A DNA stretch of 64,000 nucleotides from Erinaceus europaeus (GCF_950295315.1 NC_080162.1:70872697-70936696); one strand, 5' to 3'; positions 21,426 through 31,405 are shown, numbered from the stretch's first letter. The notes: generated by a model from the sequence alone, not told the origin. Program-made: numbers and translations.

Positions 21426-21530
21426 GGAGGTGGGGTTGCCCTGATTGGAGGTGGGGTCGCGCTGACTGGAGGTGGGGTCGCGCTGACTGGAGGTGGGGTC
21501 GCCCTGACTGGAGGCGGGGTCGCGGTCTAT
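21426..21530 (-). repeat. 21-bp tandem repeat between the gag zinc knuckles
   Basis: Five units, the first four 21 bp and the fifth complete but more diverged, each coding SxRPHLQ-type heptapeptides. The unit on the + strand is ggaggtggggtcgcgctgac plus t. It lengthens the linker between the two zinc knuckles without breaking frame. Confidence 0.92.
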
Positions 21531-22339
21531 TTTCTGGACATTGGTTACGCCAATGCCCTTGGCGACCGCACTGAAAGCAAGCTCCTTTTTGCTTATGTAA
21601 GGTAGCTGCATAGGCCTGTAACATAGGTCCTTGAAAAGAGCTTGATCTGAGATCCTGTGTAGCTAGATTCCAAGTATCTGGGTGTTCGTTTTTAAGAGTG
21701 ATACAGGCCTGTCGAAAATGCGGAAGCATTCCATCCCAGACTATGGATAGCAGAAGGAGAAAACGAGCGTCAGGATTATAAATCTTCCTTTCCAAACTCG
21801 ACTGGACCCTGGCAATGAATTTAGCGAGGGATTCATCAGGTTCTTGTTGCAGGGAGAGAATGGGGGCTGAGGCTGCTCCCATGGGTGGTGTTAATCGCTC
21901 CCATGCTTTTAATGCACACAGGCGTACTTGATCAAAATACCCCGCTGGAAATTGGCTTCCGCCTGTTGAATCCCTGTTTCTAATTGGCCTGTTCCAAACA
22001 ATGCATCAAAATTACCCTCTGGCTGATTTTGAATATTTTTCCGCGATTGTTGTAAACATTCGTCACGAAAGAATGCCTCCCATTGCAGGAAGAGGGGGCC
22101 TGGGAGCGTAGCACGAGTCACATCCCTCCAATCTTGAGGGGTATTAAGGTTCTGAAGCAGGCCTTGTAAAATGGACCTGGTCCATGGGGCATGAATACCG
22201 TCATCTTTGATAGCCTGGCGTAGTTCCTTCAGGTCTGTGGTGGAATATGGATACCAGGCCTGAGGTTTTTGTCTATTGGGGGCAACATTGACCGGAAATG
22301 TGTGGACTTGCTCTGATATGTGTGTAGCGGTAGGACGAG

Positions 22340-22600
22340 TCACCGAAGTGGAAGCTTCTGGACAAGTGGCCGAAGAAGTGGTTTTGGAGGCTACAGGAGA
22401 ATTCGGACATGTGTCTGTCAAAACAGGGTGGGGTGAAGAAGCAGCTGTGGAGGCAGCAGGAGGTTCCGGACACGTTTCTGCCAAAATGGGGGTGGCCGAA
22501 GAAGTGGCTGTGGAGTCCAAAGGAGAATTCGGACACGTGTCTGCCAAAATAGGGGCCTCAGGGCAAGATGCCAAAATAGGGGCCTCAGGGCAAGATGCAG
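22340..22600 (-). repeat. Ser/Pro-rich tandem repeats in gag
   Basis: Three degenerate ~63-66-bp units (each with a cggacacgtgtctgccaaaa-type core) and, at 22,543-22,596, two exact 27-bp units starting gccaaaataggggcctcagg. They encode repeated PEAPILA and DTCPNSP segments between matrix and capsid. Confidence 0.85.
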
Positions 22601-22986
22601 AGGAATTAGGGTGGGTCAAGATCACGACAGGCCTTTGCTTCTTCTTGTTTTTAAGGTGCTGGTTAAGTTCTATGATTACTTCCTTTATCTCTTTGACCTC
22701 AGCCTCTAGGTTCTTAAGCCTTTTGAGAGGTTGACCTATATATCCCTTAAAAGCTGCTATGATGATCAACAGGATATAAGGTGAAGCCCCGAGAAAAATG
22801 TCCCAGATATATAAAAATTGTATACTGGAAAAAGAATGCAGGATTTGGAAAAGATTTTCCATGGTGGAAAGATCTCCGGAAAACAATAAGAAAGAAAAAA
22901 AATCACAGTGCCTTAACACAATATTGCAGATACCCAAAAGGTGTGTACTTATCTAAGATGTCTTCTTGTAAATCTGCTGCTTACAG

Positions 22987-23005
22987 GTCCCTGTTCCGGG
23001 CGCCA
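22987..23005 (-). other. Primer binding site, tRNA-Lys3 type
   Basis: Viral sense TGGCGCCCGGAACAGGGAC begins 2 bases inside the 5' LTR edge. It matches the 18-base Lys3 primer site apart from one extra G in the CCCG run. Lys-primed elements fall in class II (HERV-K-like nomenclature). Confidence 0.88.
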
Positions 23006-23007
23006 GA

Positions 23008-23478
23008 TGCCGGGATAGCCTGAGGGTACTTCTTCCCGAGCTAGTGCTCTCTGGGTTGGAGAGAACTCAACTGGAGCTGATCTAGGCTGCTGTGTGGGAG
23101 AGCGATCAGGAACTCGTGCTGCACCAACTTCCGCAGGAGATACACTCTGGAACTCTCGGAGCCGGAAAGCAATTTCCAAGTGTCTTTAATCAGAAGAGCA
23201 GCTGTTTTTATACTCTCCAAGTAGGGTGGAAACAGGATGTGATATAGAGAGGGTGGAGAGAAAAGTGACTGGTGAAAATCAGAGTGTGACAAAGAAGGGA
23301 TCAGTGTGTGACAAGGAGGGGGTGGAGCAGGAGAGAATCCTATCATAGAACCACCAATGCCCTGGAGTGCTTTATGTAAAAGTGATTTATGTAAATAGAC
23401 CAAAGCTTTGGATCAGTAAAATCCCTATATAGGCATATGGTTAAGCAGAAGCCAGGGGGAGATGGCAATTACCCAACA
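23008..23478 (-). repeat. 5' LTR of the provirus
   Basis: 471 bp, same ends and TATA-like box as the 3' LTR. The three differences from the other LTR are single-base substitutions with no indel. The LTR reads on the - strand, away from the ADISSP promoter 3 kb further on, so in its own orientation it would transcribe towards SPEF1. Confidence 0.95.
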
Positions 23479-23484
23479 AGAAAT
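23479..23484. repeat. Provirus target site duplication, right copy
   Basis: AGAAAT directly after the LTR end (CCCAACA on the + strand), identical to the left copy; the interrupted SINE continues from here. Confidence 0.92.
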
Positions 23485-24170
23485 TGAGAGGGGAGGAGGA
23501 GACAGAGAGAGAGACAGATACCTGCAGCCCTGCTTCACCATTTGCAAAGCCTTCCCCCTGGAGAATGGCATGAGAGTCTGTTTGCATAACCACTATGCTA
23601 TCTACCCTCTTCCCAGGCTTTTTTTTTTTTGGCTGGTGGTCATGCTGGGAATTCAACCTGGCACCTTGGAACTTCAGGCACAAAAATCATTTGTATAACC
23701 ATTATGCTATCTCCCAGACCCAACATACATTTATTATGTAATTTCTTCTGGTCAAGAGTTCTGGGCCAGGGAGATTGCAGAGTGGTTATGCAAAATGACT
23801 TTCATACTTAAGGCTCGCAAAGTTTCATGCCTCTAAGGATCAGCCCTCCCATAAGCCAGAGCTGTGCAGTGCTCTGGTAAAAAATAAATACGTAAAAAGA
23901 TGGGGAAAAAAAAAGAGAGAAAAAGGTGGATCACCAGTTAAGCATACATAGTACTAAGTGCAAGGATATGCACAAGGATCTGGATTCTAGCCCCAGGCTT
24001 CCCTCCTGCAGTGGGGAGTGCTTTACAGGATGTGAAGTAGATCTGCGGGTCTCTCTCTCCCTCTCTCCTTCTCTCTCAATTTCTCTCTGTCCTATCAAAT
24101 AAAAAAAAATGGCCACCAGGAGCAGTGGATTCGTATTGCTGGCACTGAGCTCTAGCAATAACCTGGGAGG
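23485..24170. repeat. SINE cluster right of the provirus
   Basis: Remainder of the interrupted SINE (23,485-23,607), a - strand short-family copy (23,608-23,723), a + strand short-family copy (23,763-23,910) and a + strand long-form copy (23,925-24,170). Confidence 0.75.
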
Positions 24171-24544
24171 AGAGAGAGAGGGAGAAGAGGGGAGAGAGGA
24201 GAGAAGGTAGGGAGAAGATATTCAGGATAGTGCTCACATCATCTCCAGGAGGAAGGAAGGGGCAGAGACGCAAGAATCATATTAGCAGAATTTTAAATAA
24301 AGGACTTGCTAATGTACTTATTTTGTTATGAGAGAATGAGGAGGAAGGGGGGAGATCAAAGCACTGCTTAGCTCTGGCATGAGGTGGTGCTGCTGTGCAT
24401 TCAATCTGAAGCCTCTGGGGCCTCTGAGTTATATCAGTGGCCCATTAGCATATATTTGCCAGGCTGGGATATTTCTGTATTGTTAGCTCTTCTGATATTT
24501 CAAGAGGAATAAGAGGAAAAGAGAAAAGTTAGAATTTTAGTATT
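24171..24544. other. No gene seen
   Basis: A (GA)n-rich stretch (24,170-24,210), then AT-rich sequence with a worn short-family SINE signal near 24,360-24,450 (agcactgcttagctctgg). Confidence 0.5.
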
Positions 24545-25430
24545 TTTAAAAATTTGTTTTTATATGTATTCATTTTTCCCTTTTGTTGTCCTTGTTGTTT
24601 TTCATTATTGTTGTAGTTAATTATTGTTGTTTTTATTGATGTCATCATTGTTAGATAGGACAGAGAGAAATGGAGAGAGAAGGGGAAGACAGAGAGGGGG
24701 AGAGTAAGATAGATACCCGCAGACTTGCTTCACCACTTGTGAAGCAACCCCCCTGCAGGTGGGGAGCCAGGGGCTCGAACTGGGATCCTTATGCCAGTCC
24801 TTGCACTTTGTGCCACGTGGGCTTAACTTGCTGCACTACTGCCTGACTCCCTAGAATTTTAGTATTTAAAATTTTATTTACTACCACCAGGGTTATTGCT
24901 GGGACTCTGCCTGCACAACAAATTCACTTCTCCCAGCAGCCAATTTTTCCTTTATTTACTTCCTATTTTTTCTTATGATAGAGACAAAGAGAAATAGGGT
25001 GGGGGGGGAGATACACAGAGACACCTGCAGTACTGCTTCACTGCTTGTGAAGTTTCTCCCTTGCAGGCTTGAGCAGTGATCTTCTGAGCTCTACTGGGTG
25101 CACCACCTTCTGGCCCCTAGAATTAAAAAAAAAAAAAACAAACCTTTCATTTTTGGTCGCCTCCAGAGTTTCAGTGCTCCAGCCTGTCTTTTTCAGATAG
25201 AGACAGAGAAATAGAAGTAGAGGAAGAGAGGGAAAGAAGCCACAGCACCAAAGCTTCCTTCAGTATTTACGAAGCCATAAGAATTATAACTGTTATAGGA
25301 TTTATTTTTTAATAGAATATAAAATAGAACACACACACACACACACCTGAGCACCACTCAGCTCTGGTATATGTAGTGTGGGAAACTTGGGGACTCAGGC
25401 TTGCAATTCCCAAACTCTGTGCTGGGCCCA
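24545..25430 (-). repeat. Three - strand SINEs, decreasing quality
   Basis: 24,545-24,852 is a clear long form (ends actgcctgactccct); 24,865-25,118 is a second (caccagggttattgctggg, ends ttctggcccct); 25,120-25,430 holds degenerate fragments with a (CA)n at 25,331-25,347. Confidence 0.7.
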
Positions 25431-25900
25431 GAATTAGAATTTTTACAAACCCACAGTGAACTAGACAAAAATATGTCTGCAGCCTGCTTGGAGCTTATTG
25501 CCTCTTTGGATCTTGAATAATAGGATAGGCATGGGAATACACTTGGTGGGTCAGTACAGTCAGGCACATGGAATGGTAGGATTGAGTACAAGAAAGCATC
25601 TAGCACAAGTAGATGAGTTGGAATAAGAATGGAAATCTACTGTCCTCGCTGGCAGACAACATCCAAACACCAGAGTGCGCACGAAATCACTCAAGATACT
25701 GTTAAAAAGTTTGCAGATTCAGAGCTCCAAGCGCTTTGGATCAGGAGATGACTTGAGGGAAATAGCTCAGGAAGATTATCTTGTCAAGTGTGCAGACCAG
25801 AAAACAGGAGATGGGGGCTATAGAGATCTAGTGACGGGGTTACACAAAGGCAGCTACTCCACATGTCCTTCTCTCCCCAAGTTACACTGGAGAAGAGGGA
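25431..25900. other. Unique sequence upstream of the CpG island
   Basis: Non-repetitive, no splice-supported open frame, no recognised motif. Confidence 0.5.
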
Positions 25901-25929
25901 GCCGCATATTGCAGAGAAACAGTCCCCCT

Positions 25930-26786
25930 CAGCGAAATGGGTGATGGGCGGGGGTGTTGTTCGAGAGCCGGCAGGAAGTGCTGGGATTCCCCGAGGGCCA
26001 AGTCTCATGATCCCGGGTGCGGTGGATGGGCCCACATCCCACCCTGCAGCGTTGAGCTACTTTATCCCGCTGTCATGACAACCGCTTCCATGGAGACCGG
26101 GAGCAGCGGCGGAGGTCCTTAGGGGCGCCCGCACAGGTTCTACCAACCCCCTCTCCGGGTGTCTTTGTTCTGATCCGCGCTGGCCGGGCTCCTAGAACAC
26201 ATTTCAGGTCCGCAGGGCAACGCTTCCACAGTGGGAGGGAAAAGGGGAAGGAAAGAGAAGAAGCTGAAACCCGGGAGTCGCATCGCGGGAAGGATGGAGG
26301 GTGGATGGAAGGACTAAGAGATGCCCGTGGATTGCCGATGGAGGCTAAGGAAGTCCAGGGAGAAAGGCGACTTCCAGGTGCCCCACTGAGCTCCGAGTCC
26401 TGCCTCACGGCAGCTCGAGAAAAACAGGGCCCGAGGGAGGCCCCTTCCAAGTTGGGGCTGAGGCAAGAGGGAGGCGTAAACTCCACCGCTGAAGGCGGGA
26501 CGTGGGCGGGGCCAATTCAGGGGTCCCTCCTTCCCTTTCTCCCCCTTTTCTGTTCAAGGCGGCCCCCAGGTCTCGTCTGGCCGCTCTCCTGTTTTCCTCG
26601 CGAGAACTTGCCACACTCCGGGTAAGTGTGGGTTCGCAACGCGCAGCCGCGGGGCTCCCTGCATGTGATTCAGTAGCGCACCGCTCGTTGGTAGTTCTCT
26701 GGCGTCCACTTATTGGTGCGGGTCGCCCTGGCCCCACCCCCGATATCGACCAATGGGCAGCGGCGGGGGCGTGACCGAGGTGGGCA

Positions 26787-26829
<43 letters not shown>

Positions 26830-27160
26830 GGGGTTCCTTCCTCGTGCTCGGCGTTGAGACCCCGCGACCGCCGTCACCGCCGCCGCGGTCGTCTGTGCCC
26901 GGCCTGGCCCAGCCCAGGGGTGCGCCCCGCACGGTGAGACTGATCCCCACGTCAGCTCTTGCTCTCGCCCTGTTTACCGAGATCCCCTCCCGGCCCCGTC
27001 GTAGGCTGTCAGTGCCTGGGACCCCGCTGTCTGAGCTGGTCCCTGGAGCCTGACAGGGAGGAAGAGCTCCAGGGACGCGGGGGGCTTGTCAGCTGGTGGA
27101 GCTGCTGGGGTGCTGCCTTTTGGGCGCTGTCGCGGACACGGGTAACCCTGAGGGTGGGTG
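25930..27160 (+). promoter_or_regulatory. ADISSP: CpG island; likely ADISSP promoter and noncoding exon 1
   Basis: A CpG-dense block with two CCAAT boxes in opposite orientation (attgg at 26,712-26,716 and ccaat at 26,750-26,754), then (GGC)13 at 26,789-26,827, and a consensus donor cacg/gtgagac with GT at 26,934. I infer a noncoding first exon ending at 26,933 and splicing to about 35,418, because this is the only CpG island upstream of the first coding exon. An X-box-like GCTTCCATGGAGAC lies at 26,084-26,097, about 700 bp further upstream. Alanine- or arginine-rich frames here are products of the GGC run. Confidence 0.6.
26789..26827 (+). repeat. (GGC)13 trinucleotide repeat
   Basis: Thirteen uninterrupted GGC units about 100 bp before the inferred exon 1 donor, probably in the 5' untranslated region or just upstream of it. 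Confidence 0.95.
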
Positions 27161-27199
27161 CCTAAGGAGGTCAGCCCATCACCCTCCCCCAAAGCCGCC

Positions 27200-27290
27200 G
27201 CTGTTGCCTCCTTGCTGTGTGACCTTGGAAGAGTGGTGTCTCTGAGCCTCCCGTGCTCCGCATCCTCCGGGTGATGAGTGGGAGTGCGGG
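27200..27290 (-). repeat. MIR fragment
   Basis: tgctgtgtgaccttgga followed by ctctgagcctcc and atcctccgggtgatga matches the reversed MIR core order (tgtgaccttgggcaagtca, ctctgggcctcag, catctgtaaaatg). Confidence 0.6.
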
Positions 27291-27299
27291 CAGAGGGGA

Positions 27300-27950
27300 G
27301 GGCAGGAGGGCACGGGGTGACGCGGGAGGCACAGAGTCTCCCCAAGTCCAGGAGGGGTGTGACGGGGCGCTGCCCGGCGCAGCAGTCGGTTGGGAGATTG
27401 GGGTGGGGGTGGGGGCACCACACCCACAAATGGAGACACTGGATCCAGCGCCCACCAACACTGTTGTTGCCTGGGGCGGGGGACCTTGGGCAGCGCAGCC
27501 GCGCTTTCATGTAGCAATGTGTGTGTGTGTGTGGGGGTGGGCAGTGGTTCTATTTAGTTTCAGGGTTAATGTTCCTGTTAGTGATCAGCGACTCAGAAGG
27601 CCTTTCGTCTTGAACCCAGGCATTAGGCAATGACTAGGGCTGCAGTGTCCCCAGTCCAGGCTGCTGAAAACGGCCAGGGGCGGCTGAACTGTGACGCAGT
27701 CTGGCCTCTACTATTTGGGGCTTCCAAGTCTCCCGCTCAGGGGCAGGAGCCTGCAAGGGGAAGGCAATTTGGAGGTAAGAGGATTCTAAACACTGTCAAG
27801 CAGGGGTTGGGGGGCAGGGATCTAGGGAAGGGATACTGGAAAGAAGAGGTAGCATTTATTGGGGAGACAAGAGTTTTCTTGAGCAGGGGTCCCTTTTCCA
27901 ATTTACTCTATCTGCTTGTGAGAGAGCACATACACAAACTTATCCTTGCA
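27300..27950. other. ADISSP intron 1, unique sequence
   Basis: GC-rich to mixed sequence with short GT runs. No exon supported. Confidence 0.5.
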
Positions 27951-28313
27951 CCTTTTTTTTTTTTTTTTTGGTGATGGTAGCACCTTCCATATGTGTCATT
28001 TCACTGCTCCTGGGCTGACTTTTTCATTCCTTTCTAATTTCATATAGAGACAGAAAGGAGACACCATTTCTCCTGATACTGTGATAATCCCGTGTGGTGC
28101 TGGGGCTTGAATCTGACCCCATGAATGGCAAGGCACATGCTCTACTGGGTGAGCTATCATCTAATGGGTGAGGCTTCCATTTGGTGTTTTTTTTTTTCAG
28201 AGCACTACTACTCAGCTCTGGCTTATGGTGGTGAGGTGGATTGAACCTGGGACTTTGGAGCCTCAGGCATGAGAGTCTCTTGCATAACCTTTATGCTATA
28301 TCCATGCCCTACA
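27951..28313 (-). repeat. Two - strand SINEs
   Basis: 27,951-28,175 (poly-T, gtgatggtagcacctt, agacagaaaggagacacc) and 28,183-28,313, a short-family copy (agctctggcttatggtggtg, tgagagtctcttgcataacc). Confidence 0.75.
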
Positions 28314-28612
28314 TGTGCCTTCAGTTTCCCAAAGTGAGGAGAAAATGGAGTCAGTCAGAATGAGCTGGAAAGATGCCACAGTCACACACCATCTCCAGCC
28401 TTGTTTTTGCAGGCTTTGTTCTAGATACTCACGGTGCCTCACTCTGAGCCCAATTCTGTGTCTGGTTTTGGAATCAGTAGGTTACTGTTGCCTCACTGGT
28501 GTTCTTTTCACAGGCTTGAGCTTTCATGTGAAGTTTGGATGGGGCTTCTGTTGAACTGAGTACTTAAGCCAGGACTGAACCCTGGACTAGACTGGGGGTG
28601 GGAAAAGCATGG

Positions 28613-28613
<1 letters not shown>

Positions 28614-28654
<41 letters not shown>
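28614..28654. repeat. (GT)n microsatellite
   Basis: Twenty uninterrupted GT units. Confidence 0.97.
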
Positions 28655-28655
<1 letters not shown>

Positions 28656-30685
28656 GGACACTGTAGGGTTCAAGGACTCAGAAAGTCTTTGAACAGGTTG
28701 AGAATTGAGATTGAGAAATGTATGAGAAATAAGGTCCCAGGAGGTAGGGCTGTACCCTGAGCCACAAAGCAGGGCTAGCCCTGTAGTGTTAGGATTTGGG
28801 GACTGCCTCTGGGGCAAAGGGCTGGTGTGGGGAGGACAGTAAGAGGTTGGCAGGTTCTGGAACTCCACTTTGCATGAACAGACTCTGGACTTCTGGACCC
28901 AGCCTGGCAACGCCTGGAGTAGCAGCAGCCTGCACCCTGTGGGGCAGGAATTTAGGGGGCTAAGAACTCAATTTCTTTTTAAACATCCCTGTGTCTGCTC
29001 CCTGGCCTTGTTCCTGGGCTCGTTTCTCATGCCAGAGGCTCCACAGGGTCCTGCCCTGGGTAGGGTGCCCTCAAAGCAACCTTTCTTTGAAGTGGAGAGG
29101 GACCTTAATGGCATCTCTCTCCTTTCTCCAGAAAGAAGGTTTCCTTAATTTCCTTGAGAGTTACTAAAAGCCAAAGAAGCCTCTAAGGATCTTGTCCCCC
29201 ACTTTCCCTTTCCTGTGACTGCATGGTCCCATCCCTGATCTGTTAACCACCATCTAAGGGAGGTTATTTGCATGTGTCTGGGGTACACCATGTTCCTCCC
29301 TGGGCACTCCCCAGGATGATGAGTACTCTCCACACCTTCCTTTTGAGACCCTCCAGTTGACAGGTTGACAGGCAGCCAGCTCTCTGGTAATCTGTGGGGA
29401 CCTGACTGCAAGGAGGGGCAGGGAGGAGGCAAAAGGTGGAAGATAGGAGGGGTGTGGGGATGGGTGTCAGACTTATTAGCCCTTGAACCATTTTCTGAGA
29501 ACTCTTAGGTCCCTGGGGTCCATCCTGAGGGACTTTCCTGGATGTTCCAGGGTTGATCTGAAGTGCCTCTGCTCCAGTGAGGTTTGGAAATTGCTGTTGC
29601 TTCAGAAACCAGGCCTTTGGGAGTTTGCTTTTGCTAAGGTGGAGGAGGAAGTACTGTCATAGAACTTCAGGCATCAGCTGAAACCCCATGAGGACGAGCC
29701 TCCTGCTTACCTCTATGTTACAGATGAGGAAACTGAGGCACAGAGACATAAAGTAACTTGCCCCTGGGGAGTGAGCCAGGATTGTTGGGCTCTGGAGCAT
29801 GGCCCTGTTGCTTCTGTGAGGCTAGGGCTTGGTGACACAGGAGGTCTAGGAGTTATACATGGCCTGGAGTCTCTGGATTCTGCTGAGGATGCAAACCCCA
29901 TACCAGAAAGGCTGTCAACCATGCAAGGAGACCTCTCAAAGCACTCACTTGCCTCTTCCCTATTTGTGTTCTCACTGCCCAGGAGTTATGGGCAGTATCT
30001 TGAGTGCCTGACCCATTTGAGATGTGAAGTGGACTAGTTGATTATAGTCAAGTTACTAAGGATGCCAGTGGGAGGCCATACTGTGTGAGACGTGCCCTTC
30101 CTCCACTCCCATTCCCTCTAGGGTTGGGATTGAGTAATAGAGTGGGGTAGGCAGTTCCTCTTCCTGAAGGCCGTTTGATTTAGAAGCTTTGGCTCTGGCA
30201 GCCCCTGATGCTGACGTTCTCCTTAATTGGTCATTCATTTAACAAATATAAACTGAACACATCCAGGCTGGCTGCTGGTGGTGCAGGGTTTGGCAGAAAC
30301 ACTGTCAACTGTCCTTGTAAGGTGGGGAACATAGAGGTGATCCCAGGAGTGAAAGATAACGAGGCTTCTCAAGAAATGGGTAGGGTGGGTTGTGCTACCA
30401 TGAAAAAAGCCCCTTAAAGGCTGAGAACCAGGTTAAGATGGAGATGGGGGAGGGAGTTATTTGGGCAGAAAGACAGATGTGGTGGTAGTGCAGGAGGAAG
30501 GTAGGAAGCGTCCCTGAATGTGCTGGGCCAGAGTGTTTTGTGATGAGTGCCTAGACCATTTTGTGGCAGAAGTGTCCTGGGGAGATCTTGTGGACATTGG
30601 ACTGTTATTGGCCTGCAGCTGCAGAGTTGTGACTGGATCAGTCCCTGCCCAGGGTAGGATGGCTTAGTATCCTTAAGTTTGGCCA
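28655..30685. other. ADISSP intron 1, low repeat density
   Basis: About 2 kb nearly free of SINEs, unlike the flanks. It contains one MIR at about 29,690-29,815 (tgaggaaactgaggcacaga, then aagtaacttgcccc). No exon or known motif recognised. Confidence 0.5.
29690..29815 (+). repeat. MIR SINE
   Basis: Carries the diagnostic MIR core gatgaggaaactgaggcaca followed by taaagtaacttgccc. Confidence 0.88.
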
Positions 30686-30887
30686 CTTTTCCCCTCCTCC
30701 TTTCTATTTTATGTGATAGGACAGAGAGAAACTGAGTGGGGGGCCAATAAAAAGAGAGAGACAGACACCTGTAGCACTGCTTCACCGCTCCTGAAGTGTC
30801 TCGCCTGTAGGTGGGGAGGGGGCTCAAACCTGGAAACTGCATTGGTAACTTGTGTACTTTATTGGTTGTGCCACTACCCAGCCCCGT
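30686..30887 (-). repeat. tRNA-derived SINE
   Basis: ataggacagagagaaactga, cctgtagcactgcttcacc, and the end accacccagccccg in reversed form (actacccagccccg). Confidence 0.8.
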
Positions 30888-31405
30888 CTTGGCCACTTTT
30901 CACATGCTTTGGCTCTGCAGCTTCAGTGGGTCCTGGATTGGGTGAGAGAGGGTTTCCAGGCAGCAAGCTCAGCATTCCAGGGCTAATGGGTTCTAGTCAG
31001 AGGTGGGGGTGTAGTTCCCCTTTCTACACAATGGGCTGGGGCCTGGGAACTGTGTCTCCAAGGGGATGTACTGGTCTGGGGATGTTTCTGTCCTGTCTGG
31101 TTCTGTTCTCTGTACCTCCCTTATCCTTGCACCAGGAGCCTCCTGGTATGCAGGCTGTTTCTGTGACAAAGGACTTGGGCCTGAGTGGGCTTTTTGTAGT
31201 GGGAAATAAAGGGTGGGTGGTGAGGCCTGCTGTCAGGGCGGCTCAGCACCTGAAGGACCTCAGGGTTATTTGCTCCACAGTCCCATTTCCCCACTGAGGC
31301 TGGATAGCCAAGTCATTTATGGGTCACTTATCTCTAAATACTCTGTATCTCTGAAAAATAAGACAATTCCATTATATCACCTGGCAAGATTGGCTCTTAG
31401 TTGCT
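30888..31405. other. ADISSP intron 1, unique sequence
   Basis: A 194-codon open frame crosses this stretch but begins inside the preceding SINE and shows no domain; I regard it as chance. Confidence 0.5.

Larger units (their letters stand above)
21295..22862 (-). pseudogene. gag: Provirus gag, broken by one frame change
   Basis: I start Gag at 22,862 because CCACCATGG is a perfect Kozak context; a Met 25 codons upstream is weaker. Residues ~12-37 are hydrophobic (IFLGASPYILLIIIAAF), followed by a basic and coiled segment. That layout recalls IAP Gag, which is targeted to the endoplasmic reticulum. A Ser/Pro/Thr-rich repeat region and the capsid follow (WTRSILQGLLQN). The frame then changes: upstream reading ends at 21,909, and the remainder is read in another frame from about 21,950 to TAG at 21,295. 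The second part has the major homology region (ESLAKFIARVQSSLERK) and two zinc knuckles (CFQCGRQGHWRNQC and CPRCQKGFHWRRDC) separated by tandem repeats. The break makes this copy non-functional as a full Gag. Confidence 0.9.
15672..23478 (-). mobile_element. Class II (betaretrovirus/IAP-like) endogenous retrovirus, near-intact, env-less
   Basis: A 7,807-bp provirus on the - strand: 5' LTR (23,008-23,478), primer binding site, gag, pro, pol, a non-coding 1.9-kb stretch, polypurine tract, 3' LTR (15,672-16,142). The flanking hexamer AGAAAT occurs at 15,666-15,671 and 23,479-23,484; 6-bp duplications are typical of class II elements. The class is supported by the Lys3-type primer site, gag, pro and pol in three frames each shifted by -1, two zinc knuckles, and the RT motif YIDD. 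The LTRs differ at 3 of 471 positions (15,701, 15,855 and 16,131 in the left copy), so the insertion is recent. Expression of this copy as infectious virus is not supported: env is missing, gag has a frame break and pol an in-frame stop. Confidence 0.96.

Noticed and set aside
21426..21530. Regular repeat resembling a CRISPR array
   Set aside because: Contiguous 21-bp units without spacers, in frame inside a retroviral gag.
22863..22937. Upstream Met at 22,937 as the Gag start
   Set aside because: The Met at 22,862 has a perfect Kozak context (CCACCATGG) and begins the conserved-looking part.
26405..26950. Alanine-rich 181-codon frame on the - strand and matching + strand frames
   Set aside because: Generated by the (GGC)13 repeat and CpG island composition; no domain and no splice support.
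30713..31297. 194-codon frame in ADISSP intron 1
   Set aside because: Starts inside a SINE and shows no domain or splice context.
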